The notes under the pieces are model-generated. The model was given only the letters and a program-made list of their open reading frames with translations, did no database searches and was not told the DNA's origin. A DNA stretch of 64,000 nt from JBHJGO01 sp050331715 (GTDB lineage Bacteria > Cyanobacteriota > Cyanobacteriia > Cyanobacteriales > Microcoleaceae), in NCBI GenBank assembly GCA_050331715.1, contig JBHJGO010000009.1, positions 62,001 to 126,000 of the forward strand, written 5' to 3'. Within the stretch, counting starts at the first letter, position 1, and each line of letters begins with the position of its first letter. A program made the translations under genes and the position numbers. Shown one piece after another: positions 31,940-39,662 of this stretch.

Positions 31940-31955
31940 TCTATCCAGAGGCGGA
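31940..31955 (-). promoter_or_regulatory. TCTATC-N4-GATAGA-type operator, csbD copy 2
   Basis: Minus strand TCCGCC-TCTG-GATAGA (9 of 12), followed 23 nt later by TAATAT. The distance to ATG (100 nt) is longer than at other genes. Confidence 0.35.
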
Positions 31956-32110
31956 CTTTCGCTGACAAAAAGTATCCGGATTAATCTTTTCCGTATTCCT
32001 ATTGTTCGCTTGGCTTTCCACAGAAAAATGACCTATCAATCATTATTTCCGCTATTTCCTTTGCATCTATCCCAAGACATATATGTAAATCGGTCTAAGT
32101 CTTCTAATTT

Positions 32111-32126
32111 TCTATCCCATGAATGA
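32111..32126 (+). promoter_or_regulatory. TCTATC-N4-GATAGA-type operator, exported CsbD-like gene
   Basis: TCTATC-CCAT-GAATGA (10 of 12), 69 nt before ATG 32195; TTAAGAT lies about 21 nt further. A second, weaker copy is at 32066-32081. Confidence 0.5.
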
Positions 32127-32194
32127 TTTTCTTGGAAAGATCTCAGCTTAAGATTTGTTTTAGGTTTACAGCTAATCTTCAAAGGAGCTGATTT

Positions 32195-32626
32195 ATGAAC
32201 GTTCAATCTTTAAAGCGGAAATTTGTGCAGGCTGCTGTTACATTTCTCTCTGTACTGGTCATTTTCGTTGGTTTGCCAGGTGTCATTTCTCCCCTGATGC
32301 CTGCTGCTCAAGCAATGGGCTTAGGTCAAGCGCCCACTGTTTTGGCAGAAACAAATCCAGTTGACCAAGTTTTTGGAGAAGGTACGACTGATCAGATTCA
32401 GGGAAAAGTCAAGAAGGATATTGGGACGACTCAGCGGGCAGCTAGCGAAGCCCAGGGAAACCTAGAGGAAGCTGCGAACAAGGTAAAGGGTGCTGCTCAG
32501 CAAGTCGAAGGTCGTGCTCAGCAAGATATTGGCCGAACTCAAGGACGTGCCGAAGATGCGGCTTCAGAATTGCAGGATGCCGGTAACGATATCGGAGACG
32601 CATTCAAGAACCTGTTTGGCCAGTAA
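32195..32626 (+). CDS. Exported CsbD/LEA-like protein (143 aa)
   Basis: AAGGAG stands 8 nt before the ATG. A signal peptide (about 1-40: FVQAAVTFLSVLVIFVGLPG ... MPAAQA) leads to a mature part built of alanine/glutamine-rich helical repeats: IQGKVKKDIGTTQRAASEAQ, NLEEAANKVKGAAQQVEGRA, QQDIGRTQGRAEDAASEL. These 22-residue-like units combine CsbD and late-embryogenesis-abundant character, so the protein may be a periplasmic or lumenal desiccation or osmotic protectant (inference). It ends FKNLFGQ. The SDR gene follows after 32 nt. Confidence 0.82.
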   Translation: MNVQSLKRKFVQAAVTFLSVLVIFVGLPGVISPLMPAAQAMGLGQAPTVLAETNPVDQVFGEGTTDQIQGKVKKDIGTTQRAASEAQGNLEEAANKVKGAAQQVEGRAQQDIGRTQGRAEDAASELQDAGNDIGDAFKNLFGQ

Positions 32627-32658
32627 AATCTAAGTAGAAAAGGATTGGGGAAGAATCT

Positions 32659-33456
32659 ATGTTGGGAATTACTGGAAAAAATGTTCTGGTCACAGGGGCA
32701 ACTTCGGGGATTGGTCAAGCCGTGGCCGTTCGCTTCGCTCAAGAGGGCGCGAATGTAGCCTTAAACTATCGAGGGGAACTTTCTTCCCTAGACGAAACGC
32801 GGGCCATGATTGATCAAAAGGTTTCTTCAGGAACTTCAATCAAGATTGCTCCAGTGAAAGCAGACGTTTCGCAGGAGCAACAAATTATTGAAATGATCGA
32901 TTCAGCGGTTAAGGAGCTTGGAGATTTGGATATTCTGGTCAATAATGCTGGAATTCAGATTGAAGAGGATTCTCACGAGGTTGAAACCGATGATTTTGAT
33001 AAGGTGATCAGTGTTAACCTGCGAGGAGCCTATCTCTGTGCTAGAGAGGTGATTCAGCATTTCCTACAAAAGGATCAGGGGGGTATTATCATCAATGTTT
33101 CTAGTGTGCATGAGATTATCCCCCGCCCTCAATACCTGAGCTATTCCATCAGCAAAGGTGGAATGGAAAATATGACAAAAACGCTGGCGTTGGAGTATTC
33201 TAGGAAAGGAATTCGCGTCAACTCTATTGCCCCTGGCGCAACTGCGACTTCGATTAATGATTGGAGTGAAAATTCTGAACAATTGCAGAAGGTAGCTAAT
33301 TTTGTTCCTATGGGACGGGTAGGAACACCAGAGGAAATGGCAGCAGTGACTGCTTTTCTTGCTTCAGATGATGCATCCTACATCACGGGTCAAACTCTAT
33401 TTGTAGATGGTGGGTTAACGCTCTATCCTGCATTTGCAGATTCAGAGGTTACCTAG
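32659..33456 (+). CDS. SDR-family oxidoreductase (glucose 1-dehydrogenase-like)
   Basis: 265 residues with the classical short-chain dehydrogenase features: TGATSGIGQ (NAD(P) glycine motif, 13-21), NNAG (about 95-98), catalytic Ser in NVSSVHE and YxxxK in YSISKGGMEN, and SIAPGATAT plus the C-terminal SYITGQTLFVDGG. The segment between SIAPGATATSINDW and MGRVGTPEEMA matches sugar dehydrogenases of the glucose 1-dehydrogenase group, but the substrate is not certain. Cotranscription with the exported CsbD-like gene (32 nt gap) suggests induction under osmotic or desiccation stress. Confidence 0.9.
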   Translation: MLGITGKNVLVTGATSGIGQAVAVRFAQEGANVALNYRGELSSLDETRAMIDQKVSSGTSIKIAPVKADVSQEQQIIEMIDSAVKELGDLDILVNNAGIQIEEDSHEVETDDFDKVISVNLRGAYLCAREVIQHFLQKDQGGIIINVSSVHEIIPRPQYLSYSISKGGMENMTKTLALEYSRKGIRVNSIAPGATATSINDWSENSEQLQKVANFVPMGRVGTPEEMAAVTAFLASDDASYITGQTLFVDGGLTLYPAFADSEVT

Positions 33457-33683
33457 TGGTTTGTCGGTCTTGATATTGGGTATACCGTTACACTTCCGCG
33501 TGGGAATCCAGGCAATTTACTAGCGACGCTCACAGGTCTTGAATTTGACAAATCGCTAGAGGGAAATTACTGAAGTAACTCCCGAATCTACACTGTTCCT
33601 TGATGACTTAGAGCGAGATAATTGATTTTTTTAAGTTTCTAACTCGTCAAGACAGTCTAAATCTTTTTTCAGAGGCCAATCGA

Positions 33684-34091
33684 ATGGTAAATCAACCTCC
33701 TACCCGAGGGCAATTAGAAAGAACTTTGTCTCAAAGAATCCAATCGTTTTATCGAGAGCAACTGGGGCATCAGCCCTCCAAAGTGATCTGTCAGCTTTTT
33801 AATAGTAAGTTGGCAATCGTGCTTGAACAATCTGTCACCCCTGCAGAGAATTTACTGATCCAGGAAGGGAAGGGTGAGTTGGCTGAAGAAGTTCGCTCTA
33901 CTTTAGACGAAGTTACAAAGCCACGGCTCATGGAACTGATTCAGGAAATTCTACAGATTAATATTGAAGATCTTTTGAGCGATACAACTCTTGAAACAGG
34001 TCGAATCGGAATCATTGCAATCCTGTCGGATACACCGCTCGTTCGCAATCCAGAGGCGGTTCCAAAGAATAGTCAGAAAAGGCCAAGTTAG
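33684..34091 (+). CDS. DUF2294 protein, first of a tandem pair
   Basis: 135 residues: RGQLERTLSQRIQSFYREQL, then GHQPSKVICQLFNSKLAIVL and helical SVTPAENLLI. The pattern Q-x-FYREQLGHQPSKV is typical of DUF2294, small cytoplasmic alpha/beta proteins of unknown function. The C-terminus (RNPEAVPKNSQKRPS) is a polar tail. The next gene is a paralogue 76 nt downstream. The 227 bp in front hold an open stretch reading LDIGYTVTLPRGNPGNLLAT (about 33471-33560) that may be a gene remnant. Confidence 0.85.
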   Translation: MVNQPPTRGQLERTLSQRIQSFYREQLGHQPSKVICQLFNSKLAIVLEQSVTPAENLLIQEGKGELAEEVRSTLDEVTKPRLMELIQEILQINIEDLLSDTTLETGRIGIIAILSDTPLVRNPEAVPKNSQKRPS

Positions 34092-34167
34092 GTTGATGGG
34101 AGTAGTAGCCGCTAACCAAAATTTTTGAAATTTTTTTCAAGAGAGTTTACTGGAAAATGAATGACAC

Positions 34168-34566
34168 ATGACTGATGCATCTTCAAAACCTATCCAATCT
34201 GAAGAGTTACAGTGTCTTCTCGTCTCGCAGATTCAGGAACTGTATGAGCGACAATTGGGACATCAACTGAGTGAGATCACTTGCAATGTATTTGATAACA
34301 CTTTAGTCATCGTCATGGAAGGGATCGTGACTCGCTCTGAACAGTTGCTTGCCGAATCGAACCGTCAAGAATTGGCGAAGAAGGTTAGAGCAATCCTCGA
34401 CCAAATTACTCGACCTCAGATTAAGCAGTTAATTGAGGAAATCATGTCAGTCACTGTGGTCGATTTTCTATGTGATACCAGGGTCGAAACGGATCGGGCC
34501 GGAGCTATGGCCGTCTTTGAATTTCAACCCAAAGAGGGAGCTAGAAACAAATTGAATTTGATGTAG
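34168..34566 (+). CDS. DUF2294 protein, second of a tandem pair
   Basis: 132 residues, clearly paralogous to the upstream gene: LYERQLGHQLSEITCNVFDN corresponds to FYREQLGHQPSKVICQLFNS, and the helical ends (KKVRAILDQITRPQIKQLIEE) match as well. Divergence is already strong (roughly 35 percent by eye), so the duplication is old. It converges with the receiver gene, overlapping its 3' end by 26 bp. Function unknown. Confidence 0.85.
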   Translation: MTDASSKPIQSEELQCLLVSQIQELYERQLGHQLSEITCNVFDNTLVIVMEGIVTRSEQLLAESNRQELAKKVRAILDQITRPQIKQLIEEIMSVTVVDFLCDTRVETDRAGAMAVFEFQPKEGARNKLNLM

Positions 34567-34987
34567 GTAAAAGCTCACCGTTCAGATGGTTACGCAACAT
34601 CCGCTCTAAGTCCTTGAGTAGATAGGGCTTACAGAGGTAATCGTGAAAGCCTGCGTGCCGAATCATTTCCTGATCTCGGGTAAACGCTAGGGCAGTGACT
34701 GCGATCGCAATCATTCTGCTTTGTCGCCTTTGCTGCTTGATCTGGTTCAACAAGTCAATGCCGCTGAGATCAGGTAATACGATATCAACCAATGCCAGGT
34801 CGAAAGTTTGATCCTGCACTAGACACAAAGCCTCAGAAGCGCAACTTGCCGTAGCGTAGGAGCATCCAGTCATCTCAAGCATACAGACTAAAAGCTGGAG
34901 GCAGTCGACGTGGTCATCAACTATGAGAATATGAGGGATCTCGATTGCACCGGGATGGAGCAAACCCTGCGTCGAAGAAAGTTTCAT
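34541..34987 (-). CDS. Single-domain response regulator (REC)
   Basis: 148 residues, receiver only: IPHILIVDDHVDCLQLL (acidic pair), LALVDIVLPDLSGIDLL with the acceptor Asp near residue 67, IAIAVTALAF as switch strand and CKPYLLKDLERML with the conserved lysine. The N-terminal 17 residues (MKLSSTQGLLHPGAIEI) are extra. No output domain is present. It converges with the DUF2294 pair and has no kinase partner beside it, so its upstream kinase must be elsewhere in the cell. Confidence 0.87.
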   Translation of the reverse strand: MKLSSTQGLLHPGAIEIPHILIVDDHVDCLQLLVCMLEMTGCSYATASCASEALCLVQDQTFDLALVDIVLPDLSGIDLLNQIKQQRRQSRMIAIAVTALAFTRDQEMIRHAGFHDYLCKPYLLKDLERMLRNHLNGELLPTSNSICF

Positions 34988-35362
34988 ATTTCCCTTTTCC
35001 GTAGGACAACTGAAAGCATTCGACGAGAGGCAATTTCGGCTACTCGTAATACGAATGGTTCTTGAGAGAATTTACTTACCCCTTTTCCCTTGCTCACAAC
35101 AGAGGAAGGGCTGTTGGAGATACCCACACTGGGCAGCCGATTATTAGTATAGTACAACATTCGCAAAAACCTGAAAAAAACCTTAATTTTTGTTGCAATA
35201 TTGCTGATCTTAAGTTCGAGATCAGTACACAGCATTTCCAACCCTGGGAAATTGCAAAAGTTTGAGGCGCACCGCTTCCATCGTGAGCGGTATGGATTTG
35301 AGGGGGAGGAACGTATCGCAATACTGACTCTTACACTTCAGTAATATTAAAGCCGCTGTATT
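34988..35362. other. Intergenic region without a supported gene
   Basis: Short open frames exist on both strands here (for example 34984-35241 minus) but contradict each other, have no ribosome site and no recognisable product. The region probably holds the promoter of the receiver gene. Nothing else is supported. Confidence 0.5.
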
Positions 35363-35369
35363 CGTTTGT

Positions 35370-35493
35370 CAATACTCCGGACAGTTTTTCACAGCTAACG
35401 AGAGAATGAGGGTTTTAGCCCTCTTCTAGGGGAGACTCGGCAACGAAAAATTAAGGCTTTCAGCACTTGCTCAGAAAATTGTCCGGACTATTG
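35370..35493. mobile_element. MITE-like element with 19-bp inverted repeats and 7-bp target duplication
   Basis: Left end CAATACTCCGGACAGTTTT (35370-35388) and right end, read inverted, CAATAGTCCGGACAATTTT (35493-35475) match at 17 of 19 positions. Both sides are flanked by the direct repeat CGTTTGT (35363-35369 and 35494-35500), the footprint of a transposition event. The 86 bp between the ends are non-coding, with a GAGGGTTTTAGCCCTC hairpin near 35408-35423. Size and structure fit a non-autonomous element moved by a transposase elsewhere. Confidence 0.85.
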
Positions 35494-35505
35494 CGTTTGT
35501 AAGAT

Positions 35506-35521
35506 TCTCTCTAAAGACTGA
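35506..35521 (+). promoter_or_regulatory. TCTATC-N4-GATAGA-type operator, exported 117-aa protein
   Basis: TCTCTC-TAAA-GACTGA (9 of 12), 65 nt before ATG 35586; TGATAT lies 20 nt further. It starts only 13 bp after the MITE-like element. Confidence 0.45.
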
Positions 35522-35585
35522 TCTAATCACTATCAAGTTTCTGATATTTCTATGGGCAGGTTAGAAATCTTTGAGGAAGACCAAG

Positions 35586-35939
35586 ATGAGTATGTTTTCT
35601 AAAATTGTCCGTCCTTTTACCCGTCGATTCGTTCGATCCCTGATTGCTACATCTATCTGTGTAGCTCTAGTATTTTCTGGTGCTGTACCCGCTCTTGCTG
35701 CCAAGAGTAATCCTCAAGAAGGCGAAGCAAGCTTGAATCAGGTTCAAGAAAAGTCTGAAAAAATTCTAGATCGGAAGAATCCTCCTGGTTACGAGAATAA
35801 GAATAAGACAACAACGACTGAGGGATTAAACATGGTTCAGGGATCCGCCAACAAGGAAAAAATGAAGACGGATCGTAACTCTAATGCAACTTCAGTTGAA
35901 GAGAAAATTGAGAAGGGCTTGGATCAGTTGACAAATTAA
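35586..35939 (+). CDS. Exported small hydrophilic protein (117 aa)
   Basis: ATG 35586 is chosen because GAGGAAG stands about 9 nt before it. A signal peptide with a basic start (FSKIVRPFTRRFVRSLIATS ... ALVFSGAVPALAAKS, cleavage after about residue 40) precedes a polar, lysine-, asparagine- and glutamate-rich mature part (NQVQEKSEKILDRKNPPGYE, SVEEKIEKGLDQLTN). The mature chain is low-complexity and probably disordered, like other stress proteins of this region. It has its own terminator. No known family. Confidence 0.8.
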   Translation: MSMFSKIVRPFTRRFVRSLIATSICVALVFSGAVPALAAKSNPQEGEASLNQVQEKSEKILDRKNPPGYENKNKTTTTEGLNMVQGSANKEKMKTDRNSNATSVEEKIEKGLDQLTN

Positions 35940-36010
35940 GTTTTAGTTGTTGGCCATCGGTCATTAGTTATTTGGTGACAGATGTAGTTAGCTACTGATG
36001 GAAGTATCGC

Positions 36011-36045
36011 AGGAGTGTCTTTTTGACATTCCTTTTTTGTTTTTC
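36011..36045 (+). terminator. Intrinsic terminator after the exported 117-aa gene
   Basis: AGGAGTGTC pairs with GACATTCCT (one G-U) around a TTTTT loop, followed by TTTTTGTTTTT. Confidence 0.8.
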
Positions 36046-36301
36046 ATTATAGCTACAAACTTGAGCGATATCAGTCTGTGGTCTGAAAATGAAATATATT
36101 GTCTCTTCCTAAAGATAGATTGACTGCTGATTATTTTTTGATATGTTAGGCGTATTCCCAATGACATATGGCAATCATGGGCTAATTGTAATAGCCAAGA
36201 GCAGTTTGGAGTTTTGTCTTTGAGTGCGCAATACCAGCTCCTTCACTCTTTTATCATTGACCACCTATAGTTATTATGTAAGTCTTTGTAATAGGGAATC
36301 A

Positions 36302-36415
36302 TATAGCAGTCCCAAATCAATCACGAAAAAAGTAAAGGGGTTTGGGGGCTATGTCCCAAAGAAGGGGGTACCGCCCCTCTTAACCCTATTTCACAAGTCA
36401 TTTGTGATTGCTATG
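36302..36415. repeat. Dispersed hairpin repeat, copy 4 of 5 (inverted orientation)
   Basis: Left end TATAGCAGTCCCAAATCAAT, right end inverted CATAGCAATCACAAATGACT. The arms AAGGGGTTTGGGGGC and the GCCCCTCTTAACCCT stretch pair only in part. An upstream lone site TCTTCC-TAAA-GATAGA (36104-36119) has no gene at the usual distance. Confidence 0.8.
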
Positions 36416-36450
36416 GATTCTATTCTAGAGTAACTATATTTCGATAAATT

Positions 36451-37329
36451 ATGAACCAGTTAGTTGAGACTGTCCTTAAGAGCTTGCGTGAGCTAGTGGG
36501 TGGTGGTGTTAAAGTTATTCCTGCTCTAATTACAGCCATAATTATTTTATTTATCACGCGTTACATTGCTAAGTTCGTTCAGGGCTTCGTGAAGCGAGTC
36601 AGCAAGGGAACGATCAAAAGTCGTTCGCTACAGCTACTGCTTGCAAAGACTAGCTTTGTCGCAGCCTGGATAGTGGGAGCTTTACTGGCTTGCGTAATTG
36701 CTTTTCCGGGCCTGAGCTTAGGGGATATTGTCGCAACTTTAGGATTGAGTTCAGTCGCAATTGGTTTTGCCTTCCAAGATATTTTCAAGAATTTTCTAGC
36801 TGGGATTCTTCTCTTACTTCAGGAGCCTTTTCGGATTGGCGATCAAATTGTTATTGGAGAATATGAAGGAACTGTCGAGCGGATTGATATCCGAACAACC
36901 CAGATCAAGACCTACCTGGGGGAAAAAGTTTTACTGCCAAATTCTGTCGTCTTCACCAGTGCAGTTCAGGTACGGACAGCCTTTGATTGTCGGCGAACGG
37001 ACTTAGCGGTTGGAGTTGACTACAATACGCCGCTGAAGCAAGCCAGTGAAATTTTAGAGTCTATCGTTTCAAATCTGGATTCGGTCTTGAACGACCCTGC
37101 TCCAGAAATTGATCTTGTCAACTTTGGCGATAGTTCGATTGATTTCCTGGTTCGTTACTGGACTGTGCCTCAGCAAAAAGAAGTTCGGCGTACTAAGACA
37201 CAGGTGATCTTGGCAATCAAGTCGGCCTTTGACCAAGCGGATATTAGTATTCCTTACCCAATTAGAACTTTGTATTTCTTTGACCAGGAGAAATACAGCG
37301 ATTATCAAGCGCTGTCTAATGTTGAGTGA
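36451..37329 (+). CDS. MscS-family mechanosensitive channel (small type)
   Basis: 292 residues, close to E. coli MscS (286). Three N-terminal membrane helices (VIPALITAIIILFITRYIAK; FVAAWIVGALLACVIAF; the pore helix LGLSSVAIGFAFQDIFKNFLAGI), then the beta domain RIGDQIVIGEYEGTVERIDI, LLPNSVVFTSAV and the alpha/beta C-terminal domain. It should open on membrane tension and release solutes after osmotic downshock. It is the first of three channel genes on the plus strand (42 nt to the next), consistent with one operon. Confidence 0.93.
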   Translation: MNQLVETVLKSLRELVGGGVKVIPALITAIIILFITRYIAKFVQGFVKRVSKGTIKSRSLQLLLAKTSFVAAWIVGALLACVIAFPGLSLGDIVATLGLSSVAIGFAFQDIFKNFLAGILLLLQEPFRIGDQIVIGEYEGTVERIDIRTTQIKTYLGEKVLLPNSVVFTSAVQVRTAFDCRRTDLAVGVDYNTPLKQASEILESIVSNLDSVLNDPAPEIDLVNFGDSSIDFLVRYWTVPQQKEVRRTKTQVILAIKSAFDQADISIPYPIRTLYFFDQEKYSDYQALSNVE

Positions 37330-37371
37330 TAAGTTGCGGAATATTAATGGGCTGAGGCGTTGCCCCTACTA

Positions 37372-38460
37372 ATGTTAAACACTGTTTCTAGCCTCGAAAT
37401 CAGCTTTTGGCAAATCCTACTGGGCTTGCTCGGCTCGGCTTTGTTGATCAGCAGTTTACTGATACCCCAGATTATCGGCAATTTCATTTCTCAGCTTGCC
37501 TCTGAGCAGGCGCAGGAAACCTATCAGAAAATCATCGAGCCTTACCAGGGGTATCTGAGTTTAACGATCTTGATCACTTCAATTGATATTGTTATCCTCA
37601 TTACTCCTCTCCCAACCTGGTTACAACGTTTGGAAATTTTGCTAGGTTTGGTAGTCGCTATCTCGATTAGCTGGCTCGGTTCAAGACTATTTCAGAGATT
37701 TTTTGAGATCTACCTTCTAGATGCGATGCTGCGTAGCAAGCGCAAACTAAGTAGTGAATTATTAATTGTTTCCAGATTTATTGTTAATGTTTTAATCATT
37801 TTGGCGGTTGTTTTTCTATTCGCTCAAACCCATCAAATTAATGTCATTGGTCTTCTGGCAAGTCTTGGAATTGGTGGATTAGCTGTTGCTTTTGCGGCTC
37901 AGAAAACATTGGAACAGCTACTTGGAGGAATTGTTCTATACCTTGACCGTCCATTCATTGTCGATGATTATATTCAGTTGCCAGATGCTACATTTGGCCG
38001 AGTCGAGTCAATCGGCTGGCGTTCAACTAAAGTTCGAACATCGGGCAAGGGAAGTTTGGTAATTATTCCGAACAATATTCTGACACAAACGAGCGTTGAG
38101 AACCTTTCCAGTGCCAAGAAGGTTATTTCTCTGATTAATTTAACGTTTTACAATTTACTCTCTGAAGCTGAAAAAGCGTTAATTCGTCAGATTATTTCAG
38201 AGAGTACCCAGGACATCTTTGGCATTGATCACCGAATTACTCAGATAGATTTTAAAGAATTAGTTAGTGATGAAAGTTCAGGAATTGTTCAGGCCCAGGT
38301 GACCTTCTTTATCCTCGGCTCTGGCGAGGTCTCGATGGAAATTCGGGCGCAGCTCCTGGAAATTGCCAAGCAAAATATCACTCAGAAAATGCAAGATTCT
38401 GGAATCGAGTATGATCTAGAAGAAAAGCAAGTTAATGTCACCTCGCCTGTTAATCTTTAA
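37372..38460 (+). CDS. MscS-family channel (longer type, first copy)
   Basis: 362 residues from ATG 37372; a TTG four codons earlier is possible. Four to five membrane helices lead to the channel core INVIGLLASLGIGGLAVAFA, AQKTLEQLLGGIVLYLDRPF, and the cytoplasmic domain (GRVESIGWRSTKVRTSGKGS, VIIPNNILTQTSVENLS). The core AVAFAAQKTLEQLLGGI differs from classic MscS and is typical of the YbdG/YnaI-like branch in cyanobacteria. The downstream gene is a paralogue, so duplication happened here. Confidence 0.9.
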   Translation: MLNTVSSLEISFWQILLGLLGSALLISSLLIPQIIGNFISQLASEQAQETYQKIIEPYQGYLSLTILITSIDIVILITPLPTWLQRLEILLGLVVAISISWLGSRLFQRFFEIYLLDAMLRSKRKLSSELLIVSRFIVNVLIILAVVFLFAQTHQINVIGLLASLGIGGLAVAFAAQKTLEQLLGGIVLYLDRPFIVDDYIQLPDATFGRVESIGWRSTKVRTSGKGSLVIIPNNILTQTSVENLSSAKKVISLINLTFYNLLSEAEKALIRQIISESTQDIFGIDHRITQIDFKELVSDESSGIVQAQVTFFILGSGEVSMEIRAQLLEIAKQNITQKMQDSGIEYDLEEKQVNVTSPVNL

Positions 38461-38507
38461 ATCCAGAATCTTTAAATCCACGACTTTAAATCCAGAATCC
38501 TTAAACC
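38455..38507 (+). repeat. Short tandem repeat, CTTTAAATCCAGAAT x3
   Basis: Three head-to-tail copies of a 14-15-nt unit (38455-38469, 38470-38483 with a variant end CACGA, 38484-38498) plus a partial fourth. The first copy overlaps the stop codon of the preceding channel gene, so the array arose at its 3' end, probably by slippage. Confidence 0.75.
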
Positions 38508-38525
38508 AAAAGTAGGCTCACTCCA

Positions 38526-39662
38526 ATGACATTACGATCCATCTGGTCGGACTTTCTATCTTTATTTCAGGAGACAGATTCGCTTGCGATGTCTCTAGGA
38601 ATTAAGTTCGGCTTCCTTTTACTTTTTATTATTCTGTCAATTATCTTTGGGCGATGGACTGCTAGAATTATCAGTTTTGTGATTCGTCAGATCGCCCCTC
38701 AGCAGTCAGAACAGATCAATCAAAGGTTTATTTATCCCTTCAGATCTGGATTTCAGATTGTCGGCACTCTAGTTCTCCTCAGTTTTTGTCTGGGTTTTCT
38801 AAAAGAATATGAAGAAGTTTATCAGCTTTTGAGATTCTTCCTATCCCTGGCTATTATTGTCAGTTTAGCCTGGCTAGTTTCACGAATTTGTCAACAAATT
38901 ATTCTTTCCTACGGAATTACCATTATCCAAAAATTAGGATGGAATGCCGATGATTTTGTTTTGATTCTGGAAACTGCTACTAATATTGTGATCGGCTTTA
39001 TCTCGGTTATCATTTTTGCTAACTTACACGATATTAATTTACTTGCATTGGTTGCGGGTTTAGGAATTGGTGGATTAGCCGTTGCTTTTGCTGCCCAAAA
39101 AGTTCTAGAACAATTAATCGGAACTATTGTAGTGTACTTAGATCGGCCCTACCTGCCCGGAGAATACATTCGAGTGAATTTCAATATTCAACAACCCGAT
39201 GTTTACGGTCGAGTTGAATCAATTGGTCTACGGTCTACTAAAATCCGAATTGCAGCCCGAAATACGCTATTAATTGTTCCTAATTCAATTATGGCTACGA
39301 AGGATATTGAGAATGTAACTCGCGGCAAGAAAGTCATGGTTTTGCTCTATCTGGATTTTGATCGGCTACTGGATGATCAAGAAAAAGCCTTAGTTGAAAA
39401 AGTAGTTGAAGAGAGTACGAGCACACTATTTGGAATTGATCCTGGCAGTACAAAAGTTGCAGTAATAAAGCCCAAGGATCAACCTGGAAATCGAGCCAGG
39501 GTTACTTTCTTCATTCTGGGCTCTAGCGAAAGTTCTAATCAGCTCCGAAAACGCTTACTAGAGTTATCCAATGAAGAAATATCTCAGCAACTGATTGAAC
39601 ATAGTCTGCATTTTGAAATGAAGGAGCCAACAATATATGTTGATTCTCCTATCCCAATTTAA
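38526..39662 (+). CDS. MscS-family channel (longer type, second copy)
   Basis: 378 residues, paralogous to the gene just upstream: INLLALVAGLGIGGLAVAFA, AQKVLEQLIGTIVVYLDRPY and GRVESIGLRSTKIRIAARNT correspond segment by segment. Three or four membrane helices occupy the first 200 residues. The C-terminal domain (ARVTFFILGSSESSNQLRKR) also aligns. The pair may form homomeric or mixed channels with different tension thresholds (inference). It converges with the 459-aa membrane protein with no gap between stops. Confidence 0.9.
   Translation: MTLRSIWSDFLSLFQETDSLAMSLGIKFGFLLLFIILSIIFGRWTARIISFVIRQIAPQQSEQINQRFIYPFRSGFQIVGTLVLLSFCLGFLKEYEEVYQLLRFFLSLAIIVSLAWLVSRICQQIILSYGITIIQKLGWNADDFVLILETATNIVIGFISVIIFANLHDINLLALVAGLGIGGLAVAFAAQKVLEQLIGTIVVYLDRPYLPGEYIRVNFNIQQPDVYGRVESIGLRSTKIRIAARNTLLIVPNSIMATKDIENVTRGKKVMVLLYLDFDRLLDDQEKALVEKVVEESTSTLFGIDPGSTKVAVIKPKDQPGNRARVTFFILGSSESSNQLRKRLLELSNEEISQQLIEHSLHFEMKEPTIYVDSPIPI

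Larger units (their letters stand above)
31841..32194. other. Divergent promoter region (CsbD copy 2 / exported CsbD-like gene)
   Basis: 354 bp. Holds three TCTATC elements: 31940 (toward CsbD), 32066 (TCTATC-CCAA-GACATA) and 32111 (TCTATC-CCAT-GAATGA, toward the exported protein). No open reading frame or RNA gene is recognised. Confidence 0.6.

Noticed and set aside
33471..33600. Protein-like stretch LDIGYTVTLPRGNPGNLLAT between SDR and DUF2294 genes
   Set aside because: Could be a gene remnant, but too short and not recognised; no start codon or continuation.
34984..35241. 85-codon minus frame overlapping the receiver gene start by 4 nt
   Set aside because: Competing open frames exist on both strands over the same bases and none has a ribosome site or plausible product.
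36104..36119. TCTTCC-TAAA-GATAGA, 10 of 12 to the stress motif
   Set aside because: No gene starts at the usual distance; only a 20-codon frame at 36161 follows. Kept as a note, not as an operator.
36224..36433. 69-codon plus frame
   Set aside because: Covers repeat copy 4; the reading frame is a by-product of the repeat.
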